A DNA stretch of 64,000 bases, taken from contig OU862912.1 in NCBI GenBank assembly GCA_917880885.1, positions 53,369,117-53,433,116 of the forward strand, given 5' to 3'. Position numbers and translations under genes: made by a program. A model generated the notes under the pieces. That model did no database searches and was not told where the DNA came from. It saw only the letters and a program-made list of their open reading frames with translations. Shown piece after piece: positions 10,620 to 21,944 of this stretch (its first letter is position 1; each line of letters starts with the position of its first letter). The stretch comes from Limnephilus marmoratus (taxonomy: Eukaryota > Arthropoda > Insecta > Trichoptera > Limnephilidae).

Positions 10620-11480
10620 AGTTATTGCAATCCCACATGTCCCATAAAGTTATACATATTGAAAAGAAGTACCTAACATAGTATGACACGATACAAAAAT
10701 AAAATACAATGAATTTTTTAAAATTTAAAATAAAATTTAACGATAAATTATGTCGGGTGTAGTCTTGAGTGAGTTCGGGTCCAGCGCTCACTTGGGATTG
10801 GCGCTCGGTGCTGGAAGGCTGCGTTCACCACCGTGCTGTCGGAAGCCATTAGCCGCATCCTGGCTCCAGTGACCCGGTGTCTCACCAGGCCGGGGAATCC
10901 ATTTAATCGTTGCTCCCTGAACATTGTCGATGCGCTGTTGTATCTTTTATATCAAAATGTAGTTCTACAGGCATTATTATATTGGATTCGGAGTCGTTTC
11001 ATCGAGTTGTGCTCACAAGCATATAAGTTCCTACAGAATGCAAAAAACATTTTTTTTTACAATCTTGCTGCATTTGCAGAATCTTTTAAGTTAACTTTTA
11101 TTTATCTTTAAGTTTACTTTTATTTATTTTATATTTTATTTTTATGTACATTTAAGTTTACAAAATATTAATTATAACTTACAGACCATAACATATTATT
11201 TTCCTTGATGTAGTTCTTACAATTTATTTTAAATTCATTAAATAGTATAGTTTTTGTGGTGTACTTCACTGGATTACAATATTTCTTCCCTTTGTGGGAT
11301 AAACCGTTTTGCGTATTGGCTTTGTCCTTTTTTGGTAGTATGATTTCATTGTAAGTCCTTGTTTTATGTCTATGAATCTCTTTGTTGTATATAATATTGT
11401 TTTAAAAGTTTTTTTGGTAACAGGGTGTTTATTATTGATTATATAAAAATGATATGTTAGCGTTAAAGCTCAACAGGACT
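10620..11480. other. Non-coding interval with one unassigned frame
   Basis: A GC-richer block at 10750-10930 carries a plus-strand frame (10833-11111; VTRCLTRPGNPFNRCSLN) that I do not recognise. It has no upstream or downstream coding context and is probably chance or old repeat. Confidence 0.25.
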
Positions 11481-11483
11481 CAC

Positions 11484-11628
11484 TCACCCACCCTTCATAC
11501 CTTTTTCCTTCGACGTACTTCCTCTCTTTCCTTTCCTAAAAAGACCCTCCACACAGCATCCCGAAAGATAAGGCAGGCTTATATGGGAATTATTTTCCTC
11601 AGGACCTCCTGTGTGGAGCTTATGTAAA
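11484..11628 (-). repeat. Repeat family B fragment
   Basis: CTTCCTCTCTTTCCTTTCCT and CACACAGCATCCCGAAAGAT match the family hallmarks. Only one end of the family is present. Confidence 0.65.
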
Positions 11629-12059
11629 AAGAACATCTGTTTCACTATCAGCCAATTTAGTTCCTTTAACAATTTAGTTACTTCTAAAAATCTATTTTAC
11701 CTAAGTATTATTCTCATTATTATCCGCTGTTATTTCCGCGTACAAAACCAATTAAAGTCCAGACTGCTGTCCAGAAACACGAAGATATTAGTGTACAAAA
11801 CACTTATCAGACCAGTACTTACGTACGCAGCTGAGACTTGGGTACTAACTAAGAGGAATGAGCGAGCACTGGACGTTTTTGAAAGAAAAATTTTGAGGCG
11901 CATCTTTGGACCGGTTCTAGAAAATGGATTTTGGCGCAGACGTTATAACAATGAGCTCAGGCCCGGACTGGCCAGGTCCGCAGGTCCGCGATCGCGGAGG
12001 GCCCCCGGCTTGAGGGGGCCCCGAAGGGGCCCCACAAAACGTACAAAAAAAATTTGTCT

Positions 12060-13834
12060 TGTTAGTAGTTATAATGCCCGGTGAAAAATCAAAAGATGAA
12101 ACTGACTCTATTTCAACAGTTCAACTTTACAAAATTGTATTTTTTGATATTTTAGACTGTGCGAGGATGAGTATTGAAGAAAGATTTTGAGGAAACAAAG
12201 ACGTTTTTACAGGATTGCTCTTGGTTGGACCCAGTACCGGATTATCCATAAGGCAGAGTAGGCAACTGCCTAGGGGCCCCGCATCGGCTAGGGGCCCCGC
12301 GTCCCGAGAAAAACTGACTTGCTTCAATTGGTGAGCAACGAAGTTTCGGAAAAAGTCAGTTATCAAGATGTTTTCATTTTTTTATTAGAAACATTTACAG
12401 GTTAATAACATTAGGTACACGCATTAAAGAAAACAACAAATTATAATAATAATTAGCGTATAACCCAATAAATAACTAATGTTCATATCATAAATAAAAA
12501 GTCTATAATTAAAACAAATATATAATCATAGTTGTATTTTACTTTTCTTTCCTTCTTTTGTTGCAACATTGCATAGTATCTGAAGTGATTGAAGGTGCCG
12601 TGTGTGGTTTATATTGGCATTTGTTTTGTTTTCTTTCTTATTATATGTTTAAAATATAAATATTGTACAAGCTTCCCCCCTTAGTGAAGTTGATGTTTGT
12701 AATTTTACAAGTTTTTTATTCAATTCACACGGGCCTCTGACTCTGGGGGGCCTCTAAACGCCACCATGTTCCCTTGGTCAAATCCTAAACAAGGCTTTAA
12801 GGACACTGCAAAAAAACAAATTATTTCATTTTCTGAAAGATGCATTGTTAATAATGCTCTCACTATTTGAGGAAATTGGTAAAATTGATGGAGATACAGC
12901 ATTTTATATGAGTGCACAGTTTTAATGTTGAATTATCCTCAGCAAAACTTTGAAAGCGTTTTTCTCGAAAGTTTTTTAACACGTTTTTCAACCTGGTTGA
13001 TAACATATTTAAAAAAAACTATACATTCGATTTGCATGCACCAAGTAACGTAATATGTTTTCCTAGGTAATCAGAGGGAGTTTTTTTCGATTTTTTTTAA
13101 TTTTTGGCAGCATTTTGAAGTGAAAAACGCGATTTTCGCTAAAAAATTTCGGTGAATTTGTTATTATAAAATGGTAAAAAAAACTTATCGCATCGGTCAA
13201 GTTAAGTCAAGTCACGATTTTGAGTTATAATGGTTATGATGTTCACAATCTTCAGAAATATTGTTTGCCTGAAAACCGACCCGAGACGTGCGTTGCCTAG
13301 GGGCCCCAACATGGTTAATCCGGCCCTGGTTGGACCCCAAAAAGTTTGACTTTATCTTGAAAATCCAAACATTTCCCACAGAAGCTGTGCACATTGTTTC
13401 TAAACTATGTAAAATTGAAAGAAGTCGGCTGTTGATAGAGCTGCACAACAATACAGCAACTTCATAGCGGCAGAGTCCACTGAGAACTACGGAGACAGAT
13501 GCAGTGACGAAGAAGACGATTTGGACCCAACAGCAGCAGAAACAAATGCTGGCATTTACTGCTCTGAAAATAGACAATGTTTCCAGTGTTTGACATGTGC
13601 TTTTTCTGTTCTGTTTGAACTTACTCAATCTGGACTGTTTACCAACCTGTATATTGTATATAAATTTGTTCTTTCCATACCTTGTACCCAAGTTACAAGT
13701 GAACGAGTTTTTTCTAAACTTAAAATCGTCAAAAATCGACTTCGGTCATCCTTAGGCCAAGACCTTATGTCCAGTCTGCTTTTTATTAATGTTGAGAGGT
13801 GTAAGGGACGTGTCCGCCACTCACATAGACTGTA
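12060..13834 (+). pseudogene. hAT transposase remnant interrupted by a MITE
   Basis: Before the MITE the frame reads FFDILDCARMSIEERF, a stop, then NKDVFTGLLL. Past the MITE, whose target GTTGGACC lies in this frame, it continues FDFILKIQTFPTEAVHIV. The C-terminal piece contains VTSERVFSKLKIVKNRLR then DLMSSLLFINVER. SERxFSxLKxxKxxLRSxxxxxxLxxLxxxxxER is the hAT C-terminal dimerisation domain of the ZMYM1/THAP12-like group. The catalytic N-terminal two-thirds are missing or too decayed to read. In-frame stops and the insertion make it inactive. Confidence 0.7.
12232..13328 (-). mobile_element. 1.1-kb non-autonomous hAT element nested in a hAT
   Basis: The left end CAGTACCGGATTATCCATAA and right end, read inward, CAGGGCCGGATTAACCATG are flanked by GTTGGACC on both sides (12224-12231 and 13329-13336). 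End sequences match the 5718-6479 element in reverse order, with shared GCCCCTAGGC blocks and about 250 bp of interior near 12350-12600. It is longer than its relative: from about 12960 to 13240 there is extra sequence, and the block ACGCCACCATGTTCCCTTGG lies in the opposite relative orientation, suggesting internal inversion or independent deletion derivatives. Confidence 0.85.
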
Positions 13835-13867
13835 GATAGGGGCGCCGGTTAGTCCTGGTTAGCCGCC

Positions 13868-13935
13868 AAGATGCTTGCTAATTCCCCGGAGTGGTGGCCC
13901 GCCAAGATGCTTGCCAATTCGCCGGAGTGGTGGCC
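13868..13935 (+). repeat. Two-copy tandem repeat (~37 bp)
   Basis: CGCCAAGATGCTTGCTAATT...CGGAGTGGTGGCC is followed at once by a second copy with two or three changes. It lies inside the hAT at 11958-15594. Confidence 0.8.
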
Positions 13936-15540
13936 CTCAAAAGGAAGAGGCAGAGTCCAAGGGAGGCAGAAATGAAATCCAAGTGGTCGGGTCAAGTCCG
14001 GAGAGAGGTCCAGGGGCCGGGCAGGAGAGGCGAAGAAGTGCTTGAGACGGTACCAGATCGAGTTGTATGAATGCGTACTGTTCCCGGGGTACCACTCTAT
14101 TTATAGCCAGACCCGCCACTCTCGCCACCGGCGGGGGCGGACCCAAATATTTGCCCACTTTTCCGGCGTTCGAGTAACCTCTGCTGTGTTCCACACAGCA
14201 GAGTTTGCTATTGTCTCAGCTCTTCCCCTTATCCTTCCCTTCTGTCTGACCCCCATGACCTTTCACCTACTAATTTATTCAATTTTTTAAAGCATAATAT
14301 GTAAATACAATCGGGGCCCCTGTACCCACATTTCTTCAGGGAATCTTAAATAACTTTCTTAATCCTAGGTGAACATGTATGAATTATATAAGTTTACATA
14401 AAGGAGAGTCCGGTCTATCTATCCGTATCATTTATTTGGCGATAGATTAGACCGAACTCTCATAATTTAATAAAACGCAAAAAACTGTCATCGTATTCAG
14501 CGGCCAAATTACCTACTCCGCCGAACGGAGCGTTCCTATTGGTCCGCTCGGAGGGTAGGTGCGGGGAAGTGTAGGTGCGGGGAAGGGTAGGGAAGCGAAG
14601 CCCCCCCTCCCCCGCGGGTAGTTTTTGCCCCTCGGGGTTGACACCAGTGGCGTGCGGAGAGATCGAAAGCAAAGGCTGACATAGCAAAACCTATTCCCGT
14701 CGTCAACCTCTCCGCATGGCCCATATTCATATAAAAAATAGTTTTTATTAAACTAAAAAACAAATTACAAAAGAAACAATAGTAAATTTAAACTTAAAAC
14801 TAATCCTAAACTAATTTTTAGAAGACGAGGACGATCTCTGACGGAACTCACTTCCTCGTCTTCGTTTGCATATATTATTTACAAATTTAATAATGAAGAA
14901 GAAGACGGCCGGAATAGAAATCATCCTCTTCTTCGTTCACCCGTCCGGTACAAGAGGGATTTATTTTACAATTTGGACAAAAATAAAATAATAGATGAAG
15001 TAGCTTTAACAAGTGAGTTGCTTATAAAGAAACTGTTACTTTAGGGCTAGGGCAGCAAAATGTCGAATCATTTCAGTTAAGTTAAGCCCCTTTTATTCTA
15101 GTATACAACATTGTAAAACTGTTAAACACACAGGATTTTTTTTTTAATGTTAGTATAATTTTTCTAATCCCTAAAATCAGTTTGTCATTATTTTTACTAC
15201 ACAAATAATTTTGATATAATTCATTAATGCTTTGTTGTGAATAAAATCCTGCCCTTTATTTTGATCTCCGTTATAATTATTGGCAGTTCTACAGTATGTG
15301 TTTAGTAGTGTTGTGGTATCCTAAAAATACTGTGAATTTCTTATTTCAATAAATTATAAAGTCAACAAAAGTCGAAAATCATAATATTCGTATAAAAACC
15401 TATCTGAATTTCTTCTTCTTTGTAGGTGCCAAAATATATATAACTTTTGTTTTCAAGCACCTGATTTTCAAAAATTATCCGGGGGAGGCCCCCGGACCCC
15501 CGTTTTCTGAAACCCCCCCCCCCCCCCACCCCACGTTAGG
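13936..15540. other. Non-coding interior of the hAT element
   Basis: It contains a short hairpin (14405-14461: GAGTCCGGTCTATCTATC with GATAGATTAGACCGAACTC) and a GC-rich block at 14510-14700. Near the right end is a C-run (15510-15530) and the GGGGCCCC-rich subterminal region. No gene is supported. Confidence 0.4.
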
Positions 15541-15894
15541 GGGCCCCTTTACAGGTTTTAGCGGAGGGCCCCAAATGGTCCCAGTCCGGGCCTGAATGAG
15601 CTCTATACTTTGTGGAGCTAAACGTCGCAAAATTTATAAAATTGGGAAGACTTCGGTGGCAGGGTTATGTGGAGAGAATGACCGAGCATCAAGCACCAAA
15701 GTCCCTGCTGAACTCAAGACCAATAGGGCGAAGGAGCCTGGGAAGACCAAGACTAAGATGGAGCGACAACGTCCTCAAAGACATATCTATCTTGGAGCTT
15801 CCAAACTGGAGAGAGCTGGCACAAAACCGAGATGAGTGGAGGAAGACTCTTGAGGAGGCCAAGACCCAATAGTGATGATGATGATGATTATTCT

Positions 15895-16830
15895 CATTAT
15901 GAAGTAAAAATACAGAATTAGTTACATTTAAATGAAACTGGGTATCGGTTTTTTTTAATAGCGTTACTTCTTTACTGTACAAATATATATAATATAATAA
16001 AACGTGCATCATTTATGCCACGCTCAAGGAATTTTATTTCTGTAAAGTACTTTTCTTTCGAATTTGTCGCTGGAATTGTAGGCAAAGGCAGTCGACACGT
16101 GATAAATTGTGTGATGTAAACGGGATAACGAATTTATTATTTACGTCTTAGACAATTGAGAACAAAATTGTGTTAACGTGAACGAAGCGACGTATAGAAT
16201 AAGTTATAGCCTGTTTTGAACCGCAAACTTTCAAGTATTTATTTTATTTATCAAAATGATAGCATGAAAATGCATTCATAAACTTCAAAAATAGAAGAGG
16301 TTCTCAATTCGACTGTATTTTTTTATTTTATATTTGTTACCTCAGAACTTTCGACTGGGTGAACCGATATTGATGATTGTTTTTTATTTGAAAGCTGATA
16401 CTTCCCGTATGGTCCCATTTCAATTTGGTCCAGTTCTGACAATGGCATCCATTAGAAAACCTTATAAGTCTTAAATTTGCATTAAGTATGCGCGACAAAT
16501 GGACGAATAACTCAATATCACGCCAACCCATTTCGATGATTCTTTTTTTATTGGAAAGGATGTACTTCAAGGGTAGTTTGAGGAGAGTTTGGTTAGGTTC
16601 TGATTATGGGATCCATGACAAAGTAACGGAACTCTTCAGTTCTTAGGAGCAAATTAACGATATTTGGCCGAATCTTTTATAGGCTATCCGAATCTTTGAG
16701 TCACCTACCGTAACGTCGTTATGGTCAAGTAATGCCCTTCTCATATGAGCAGCACGTTTAGTAGGTCCACCCATATTCAGACAAATTAGTTGGTGTACCT
16801 ACTTCAGATTTACTAAAAATCAAAATATTA
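15895..16830. other. Non-coding interval with a duplicated module
   Basis: Around 16355-16460 and 16530-16615 two related modules appear (GATGATTnTTTTTTATTnGAAAG, then a TTGGT-AG-TTCTGA-ATGG-ATCCAT core). This points to an old tandemly organised repeat. No gene is supported. Confidence 0.35.
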
Positions 16831-16831
16831 A

Positions 16832-17322
16832 CCAAAAAAAAACTATTTCAAAACAAAATAATACGCACTAAAAAGTAAAAAAAATAATTGCGCATTCTTC
16901 TACGACTAAATAATCAACTTACTTTTTCTACTCGTCCTCATGAAGGTACGATTGTTATTTTTGGAGTCGGTGTCAGCCAAGGTAACCACATACAGGTGAG
17001 ATGTGCTTGTGTCGCGCGTGCGACTTGACGCGTGCCTGGCGTGTTCACTTGACAGCTCCCCTCCTGCCGTGGCCCCGCTGTCGCCTCTCGCCTCTCGCCT
17101 CGTCAAGTCGCGCGTGCGACACAAGCACATCTCACCTATAACTAACTATGTATGCAGCTACAAACCTACCTTGGCTGACACCGACTCCAAAAATAACATA
17201 CGTACCTACATATTGATGAGTAGAAAAAGTAGGTTGATTATTAAGTTGTAGAAGAATGCGTAATTATTTTTTAACTTTTTAGTGCATATTATTTTGTTTA
17301 GGAATAGTTTTTTTTTAAGTCG
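16832..17322. mobile_element. 490-bp long inverted repeat (MITE or foldback)
   Basis: Two arms of about 200 bp flank a 70-bp loop (17031-17100). Inner arms are TGTGCTTGTGTCGCGCGTGC / its complement at 17111-17130. Outer parts share GTCGGTGTCAGCCAAGGTA, AAAGTAAGTTGATTATTTAG-type text and GCGCATTCTTCTACGA. Arms differ by small gaps. No transposase, and no convincing target duplication. Confidence 0.75.
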
Positions 17323-17509
17323 TTTTTTTTATTATTATGTGATAGAGACGCGAAGAAACATCGATAAAATGTACCTATTTTATTGATTCAAAAGAGATAT
17401 AGTTGGTTCTCTAATATTTGTAAGTTAGTAACATTTTATGCTGTGTTTTCCGAGTGTTTGAAAGACAAATTCAAAAAAATGTTACTTCTGACAATTGTTA
17501 TGCCATTAA

Positions 17510-17935
17510 TTCCACACAGGAGGCCTTGAGGAAAATAATTTCCCTCAATGATTATGTCATCTTAGGGGATGCTGTGTAGAGGTTCTTTTTTAAGGAAAGA
17601 AGGAGAGGAAGTTCTGGGAAGGAAAAAGGTATCAGGAATCTGGGGGTCAGCGTGTCCAGGAGTGACGGGCGTATGAATCCATCCCTTCAATTGGGGTGCA
17701 AGGGGATGGATCGAGAGAGTCTGGCTGGAGAGGCCAAAAGGCCTTCCTCAAACAGTCTCTCTACACCCGGCTCGGCATGCAGAAGGTGGAAAGACACATC
17801 TGCCGCCAACACCTAGAAAATACCGGGCACCCCTGTCACCAAACGTAACTATCCACTTAGGGTGACCTATAGCAGAGGTGTTGGTTATCCAAGAAATTGT
17901 TCCCGGGGCGGCGATACCCGTATCCGCCTCTCAAA
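17510..17935 (+). repeat. Repeat family B, near-complete copy
   Basis: Runs from CACACAGGAGGCCTTGAGGA through GGGGATGCTGTGTAGAGG and GTGTCCAGGAGTGACGG to GCAGAGGTGTTGGTTATCCA and the terminal GGGGCGGCGATACCCG. It shows both ends of the family, so the full length is about 420 bp. Confidence 0.75.
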
Positions 17936-17939
17936 TTAC

Positions 17940-18590
17940 AATCCGTCTGTTAAAATAATAGGATTACAGCATACAGTATACATAAAATACACCCAAGAGC
18001 TATATACCAAATCAAACTTAATGTGTACGAGGATTTTTAAAATTGTTAAACTAAAATCATGGGAAAACCAAATATCATACTTTTTTGGTCACCGAAATGA
18101 CTAGGTTTAAGTTTTACTGCCTACTTTTATCTTCTGTTGTTAAACTCATTACAAAATTGTTAGCAAATATTTACGATATATTTTGAAATTGTTTAAAGCA
18201 TGTGTAATATGTAAATAAATTCTTAAGAAGTTGTAACCGAGAAGAGTCTTAAAGAAATGTTTGGGAAAAATGCGTTAAATGCGCAAATAATATAACTGCA
18301 GGAATGTGTTTTTCTCTTGGAAAACCAATTTCCTTCCCATTTGGACGTGTTTTGAAAAACAGATTACATTATTAAACATAATGACGAAGAATTGTGGAGT
18401 TGATCTTTTGGTGTCTAAAATAACAAAAAAAGTTATCAATGATCATATTTGTAAAAAAACAACTTTGTGACTCGCCATAATCAATATGTATTATAAAAGA
18501 AAGTGTATGAAAGTGTGCGGGTCGCAAAAACTCAGAAACGAGTCCTGTTACGGTCAAAGGAGTTATATGGTGTGGTAGATCTCTTTCCCC
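17940..18590. other. Non-coding interval
   Basis: No supported gene. Confidence 0.3.
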
Positions 18591-18848
18591 CCTCCAGGAT
18601 GAAGGTTTCCGTTTTTACCTAAAGGGCGTGCTTTTGAAGATATAAGGGCTGGAAGTTTCGCCCTCTTGAAATTTCTAGAACAGTCTTTCGGAAAGTTCTA
18701 GAAGGTTCCGTAGAGCTCTAGAAAGTTATGACCGGAGTATGTCGTGGAATTTTCGGGAATAGGGAATCGGGAACATCATTGTGGAACATTCCAGAACATC
18801 AGAACACTCTCGAATGTTGTCCTGGGCGAAGCCGGGTGAGCCAGCTAG
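18590..18848 (+). mobile_element. Helitron 3' portion
   Basis: Ends in CCTGGGCGAAGCCGGGTGAG then CCAGCTAG and a T. The GC-rich hairpin shortly before a terminal CTAG is the Helitron 3' signature. The upstream text (TTCTAGAACAGTCTTTCGGA, repeated CTAGAA words) is typical of decayed non-autonomous copies. I could not fix the 5' end. Confidence 0.55.
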
Positions 18849-18874
18849 TTTACAATAAAAACATATATATTTGT

Positions 18875-19036
18875 TATAGACCTCTTTAATTTTATTTTAT
18901 TCACACTCTACCGGTTTCGAACGAACCCTTCCTTCGTCAGGAGAATATTAAAAATATAATATCAGTTCTAATATTCTCCTCATGGAAGGGTTCTTCCGGT
19001 AGAGTGTGGATAAAATAAAATTAAAGTGGTCTATAA
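18875..19036. repeat. Long hairpin (arms ~75 bp)
   Basis: TTATAGACCTCTTTAATTTT pairs with AAAATTAAAGTGGTCTATAA. Inside, ACTCTACCGGTTTCGAACGA and AACCCTTCCTTCGTCAGGAG pair with the opposite arm, which has a short deletion. The CCGGTTTCGAAC motif is common in insect interspersed repeats. Probably two opposed copies or a small foldback. Confidence 0.75.
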
Positions 19037-19039
19037 AAA

Positions 19040-20160
19040 TTTATATTTATTTTTATAATCAATAAAATAATTTATTTTAGTCTACAAGGTTTTGGGTATC
19101 TTCAGATTTATGTATAAAAATTTTTGCACTTAAATTCGTTAATAAAAACCAGTGGGGAAAAGCTTCGAACATAGAAAAAAAAATGTTTTCAAAATGTTGA
19201 TACCAAAAAAATTTATGTGTCATTAGAAAATTAATTCCAAAGAATGCGTCTTAAACGTGATTCCAAAATTAGTAAGGAGAAATTTCCTTTCTTCTATTTA
19301 ATTTCGTATTGTGTTATTTTTAGTATTTTTCTCTGTGTTTCTAAATAAACATGTAAAATTCGGTTGTTTGTGTTGTGATGTGATGTGAAATATTGCTGCG
19401 TAAAATTATTTATTTTCAAGGAATCTTTTAATTTCCAAAATCGGTACTGACTGTACAAACAATTCAGACAGTATGTTAAATACATTTTTTTTAAATAAAT
19501 TAATAATTCTGTATTTAAAATGTGCATTTCTTTTGTTTAAAATTTTGACAGATAATATTTCAAGTTTACCAACGGTGTTCATTCAAAAGGTAAATGAATG
19601 ATATTCATAAAAATTTTAATTAGATTACAAAATAAATACAAGAATTGTTTTTGAAAGGTAATGATACTGAGGCAAGTATTTTATATAATACTTTGTGCTC
19701 CACGAATCCGACAATGAAAATATAGCATATAATAATATCCCGTGATTTTTCACGGGTCTGCATTAGTACATAATAAAAAAACCATCTTACAGCGAATTAC
19801 TTAGCTTTCTTCTCATTCAAAGAAATATAATACTCGTGAGTCGTGGAAGAAGTTTCCACAAGTTTGAGTTTAAACCATAAAGTTTTCAGTTCCTCTTAAT
19901 TACCCTTGCAGCTGAAGTGTGCGGAAGCATTTTTGAGACAGTTTCCCGAGAGCAGTTTCCCGGAAGTAACGGAACTTGGCACAGTTTATTGTAGCCTTCC
20001 TTCTTCATTAATTACGGCCATTATCAAACCTTTCACGACAGGAAATTGATGATTTTAATTTTTCAGTAGAAGGAAATTGCTCAAAGAAAATTATTATATT
20101 CACATTTTTTTAACACACGATCGCTTATTTCGAAATGTTTTTTTTTTATAATTCCATTCA
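19040..20160. other. Non-coding AT-rich interval
   Basis: No supported gene; the short frames are not convincing. Confidence 0.3.
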
Positions 20161-20164
20161 CGGC

Positions 20165-20520
20165 ATGTGTCATCTTTGAGGATGCTGTGAGGAGGATCTT
20201 TTGAAAAAAGGAAGAAGATGAAGTTCTGGGAAGGAAAAGGGTAATTGGGATTGTAGGAATCTAGGGGTCTGTGTTTCCAGGTTTGACGAATGTATGAATC
20301 CATCCCTCTTACTGCGGTGCAAGGCGATGTTCCAAGAGATTCCTGCTGTAGAGGTCAAAAGATATCCATCAACCAGTCTCTCCGAATCCGGTCTGCCACG
20401 CAGGGGGTGGGCAGAAGCAACCGAACCGATGATGCAACCCTCACCCCATGGATGGAATAGATCATTTGGTAGAGACGCCAAACCTGGTGAGACTATAAGA
20501 TTTGGGTTCAAATAGCAGTT
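20165..20520 (+). repeat. Repeat family B copy
   Basis: Contains GAGGATGCTGTGAGGAGGAT, AGTTCTGGGAAGGAAAAGGG and TGAATCCATCCCTCTTACTG in family order. The distal end is replaced by a TTTGGGTTCAAATAGC-containing sequence. Confidence 0.65.
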
Positions 20521-20972
20521 GCGACAGTTACCTTTTTGTTTTAAAATCATAATTTTTTATGAATTGTACTTAGTAGTTTGTATGCACCACGGGTCATTTA
20601 AAGAAAGTGTTATTTTTAAATTCTAAGAACGATAAAAGGTTGCCAAATGGATTCAAACGACGTGTTTAAATTTTTTCAAATTTCTGATACAATCTTCTTC
20701 CCCCGGATTCACTTCAAAGTTTTGAAAATTTTCATTTTAAGGGGTTATTTCTAGTGTATATAAAAGTTACTATGAATGCTTTAAACAATATTTTTTATAA
20801 TCTTCCATAGCAAATATGGTATATTATTACCAAATCATTTACAAAAAGTCCCAAGATTGAGTAAGAAGGATTTTGCTGGTATTTGAATACACTGCCTTGA
20901 GATAATTTGAATTATATTCATATATTTTTGTTTCATAAATAAATCAATATATTCCCTCTATTTTGTGTTTAA

Positions 20973-21317
20973 TTAAAAATTGTTCATTTTTAATGGTTTA
21001 TCTAACATTTTTTTAAGATTTAACAAGGGTGGGTTTTTCTCTATTATGTAAAATTTCAAAGTCAATCCGGAAGAAGAAGATGATATCCAAATATTGTTAA
21101 AAAAATTACGTGATTTTATATCTCCATTTAACACCTTTTTATCGCTATTAGACAAATCAAAAAAAGATTTTTTCCCCGTACAGTCGTGACCTACCCTCAT
21201 GTTCATATAACAATACGCCAAAGGTTTTTTAGACAACAAATTTTTCCTTAGGTTAGCTTCGGATAAATCCATCTTTAACTTCATTGCCTCCTTTATATTT
21301 GAGCCTGCTCCAATCAC
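20973..21317 (-). other. Unrecognised 114-residue frame
   Basis: A minus-strand frame includes MIGAGSNIKEAMKLKMDL and CTGKKSFFDLSNSDKKVL. I recognise no family, and it lacks neighbouring exons. It may be a decayed element or chance. Confidence 0.2.
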
Positions 21318-21624
21318 GTTTTAATTTACAATTACATTGTTTAATCTTGTACATCCGTATTATACCGAATCCGATTAGCATTAGTCATAAAATAAAATAG
21401 GTCAGTACAACACACACACCAAATGACAATAATTACAATGCTTTAATAACATTAATATATGTATATACGTATATAGATGGGATCTGCCGGATCTGCCCTG
21501 ATGATGTTCAGTTCAACGCTGTCCGAAACGTTGGCTAAAGAAGGAGGTATAGGAAAACCTTAAAAACAAATAACGAAAATATTTTTGGCCGTGAAAATTT
21601 GAAAACGTATCTTAATTTAATAAC

Positions 21625-21775
21625 GTTGTTTTTAAGTCCTGCAAGTATTTAAGTTTTTATTTTTGTGATATTCTGTTCCGGCTTACAAAACAGACAGTTA
21701 AGAAATGGCCTTGTAAGCCGAAACAGCCGACACAAAAATAAAACTTAAAAATAACATTATTCAATTTAGTTTGAA
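21625..21775. repeat. Imperfect hairpin
   Basis: TAAGTTTTTATTTTTGTG and TTCCGGCTTACAA pair with TTGTAAGCCGAAACAG and CACAAAAATAAAACTTA. Arms of ~50 bp with a short loop. Related text occurs at about 3425-3470. Confidence 0.65.
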
Positions 21776-21834
21776 TTATTATTTTTTTAAATTAAATGTA
21801 GTTCTACGAATTAAACAGAAAAACAATTCAACAA

Positions 21835-21903
21835 TTTTTAATCTCAAGATACCAAATGATTTGAAACATCTCTCTCCTAGAAAACAGAAACAAATTAACG
21901 AGC
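21835..21903 (+). pseudogene. LINE-like C-terminal scrap
   Basis: A frame reads IFNLKIPNDLKHLSPRKQ, resembling the FN-LPxxLK terminus of LINE ORF2. Only about 23 residues. Confidence 0.3.
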
Positions 21904-21935
21904 GCCTGCCCCACGTTGGGCGCCAAAATGTCATG
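21904..21935 (-). other. Retroelement primer-binding-site-like motif
   Basis: The reverse complement contains TGGCGCCCAACGTGGGGC, identical to the primer-binding site complementary to the 3' end of tRNA-Lys that many LTR retroelements use. The bases just upstream of it (TGACATTT) could be the end of an LTR, but a family B copy starts within about 20 bp. No LTR or gag/pol is visible. Confidence 0.4.
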
Positions 21936-21944
21936 TAGTTACAG

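Larger units (their letters stand above)
11958..15594 (+). mobile_element. 3.6-kb hAT transposon, degenerate, with 8-bp target duplication
   Basis: Ends are CAGGCCCGGACTGG (left) and the reverse complement CCAGTCCGGGCCTG-type at the right (AGTCCGGGCCTG). Both are flanked by AATGAGCT (11950-11957 and 15595-15602). An 8-bp duplication is diagnostic of hAT/P-type insertion, and the encoded dimerisation motif identifies hAT. The interior holds a broken transposase (12060-13834), a nested hAT MITE (12232-13328) and 1.7 kb of non-coding sequence with several short repeats. It inserted into an RTE-like LINE tail. Confidence 0.85.
11740..15890 (+). pseudogene. RTE-like LINE 3' end, split by a hAT element
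   Basis: Two halves of one LINE C-terminus flank the hAT at 11958-15594. The left half (about 11750-11957) reads LVYKTLIRPVLTYAAETW, then NERALDVFERKILRRIFG and WRRRYNNEL. The right half (15603-15872) reads KFIKLGRLRWQGYVERM, RRSLGRPRLRWSDNV and NWRELAQNRDEWRKTL. This is the familiar end of RTE/craniofacial-development-protein-like LINEs. The junction falls on the hAT target duplication AATGAGCT, which restores NNEL followed by YTL. A further small deletion breaks the frame just after the junction. A (GAT)n tail at about 15874-15890 closes the element. Confidence 0.75.

Noticed and set aside
15689..16012. 107-residue minus-strand frame with a His run
   Set aside because: The His run is the (GAT)n tail of the RTE-like LINE read backwards; the frame is antisense to the LINE C-terminus.
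17003..17251. Open frame across a GC-rich core
   Set aside because: It lies in the long inverted repeat 16832-17322, and both arms give mirrored frames. No domain.
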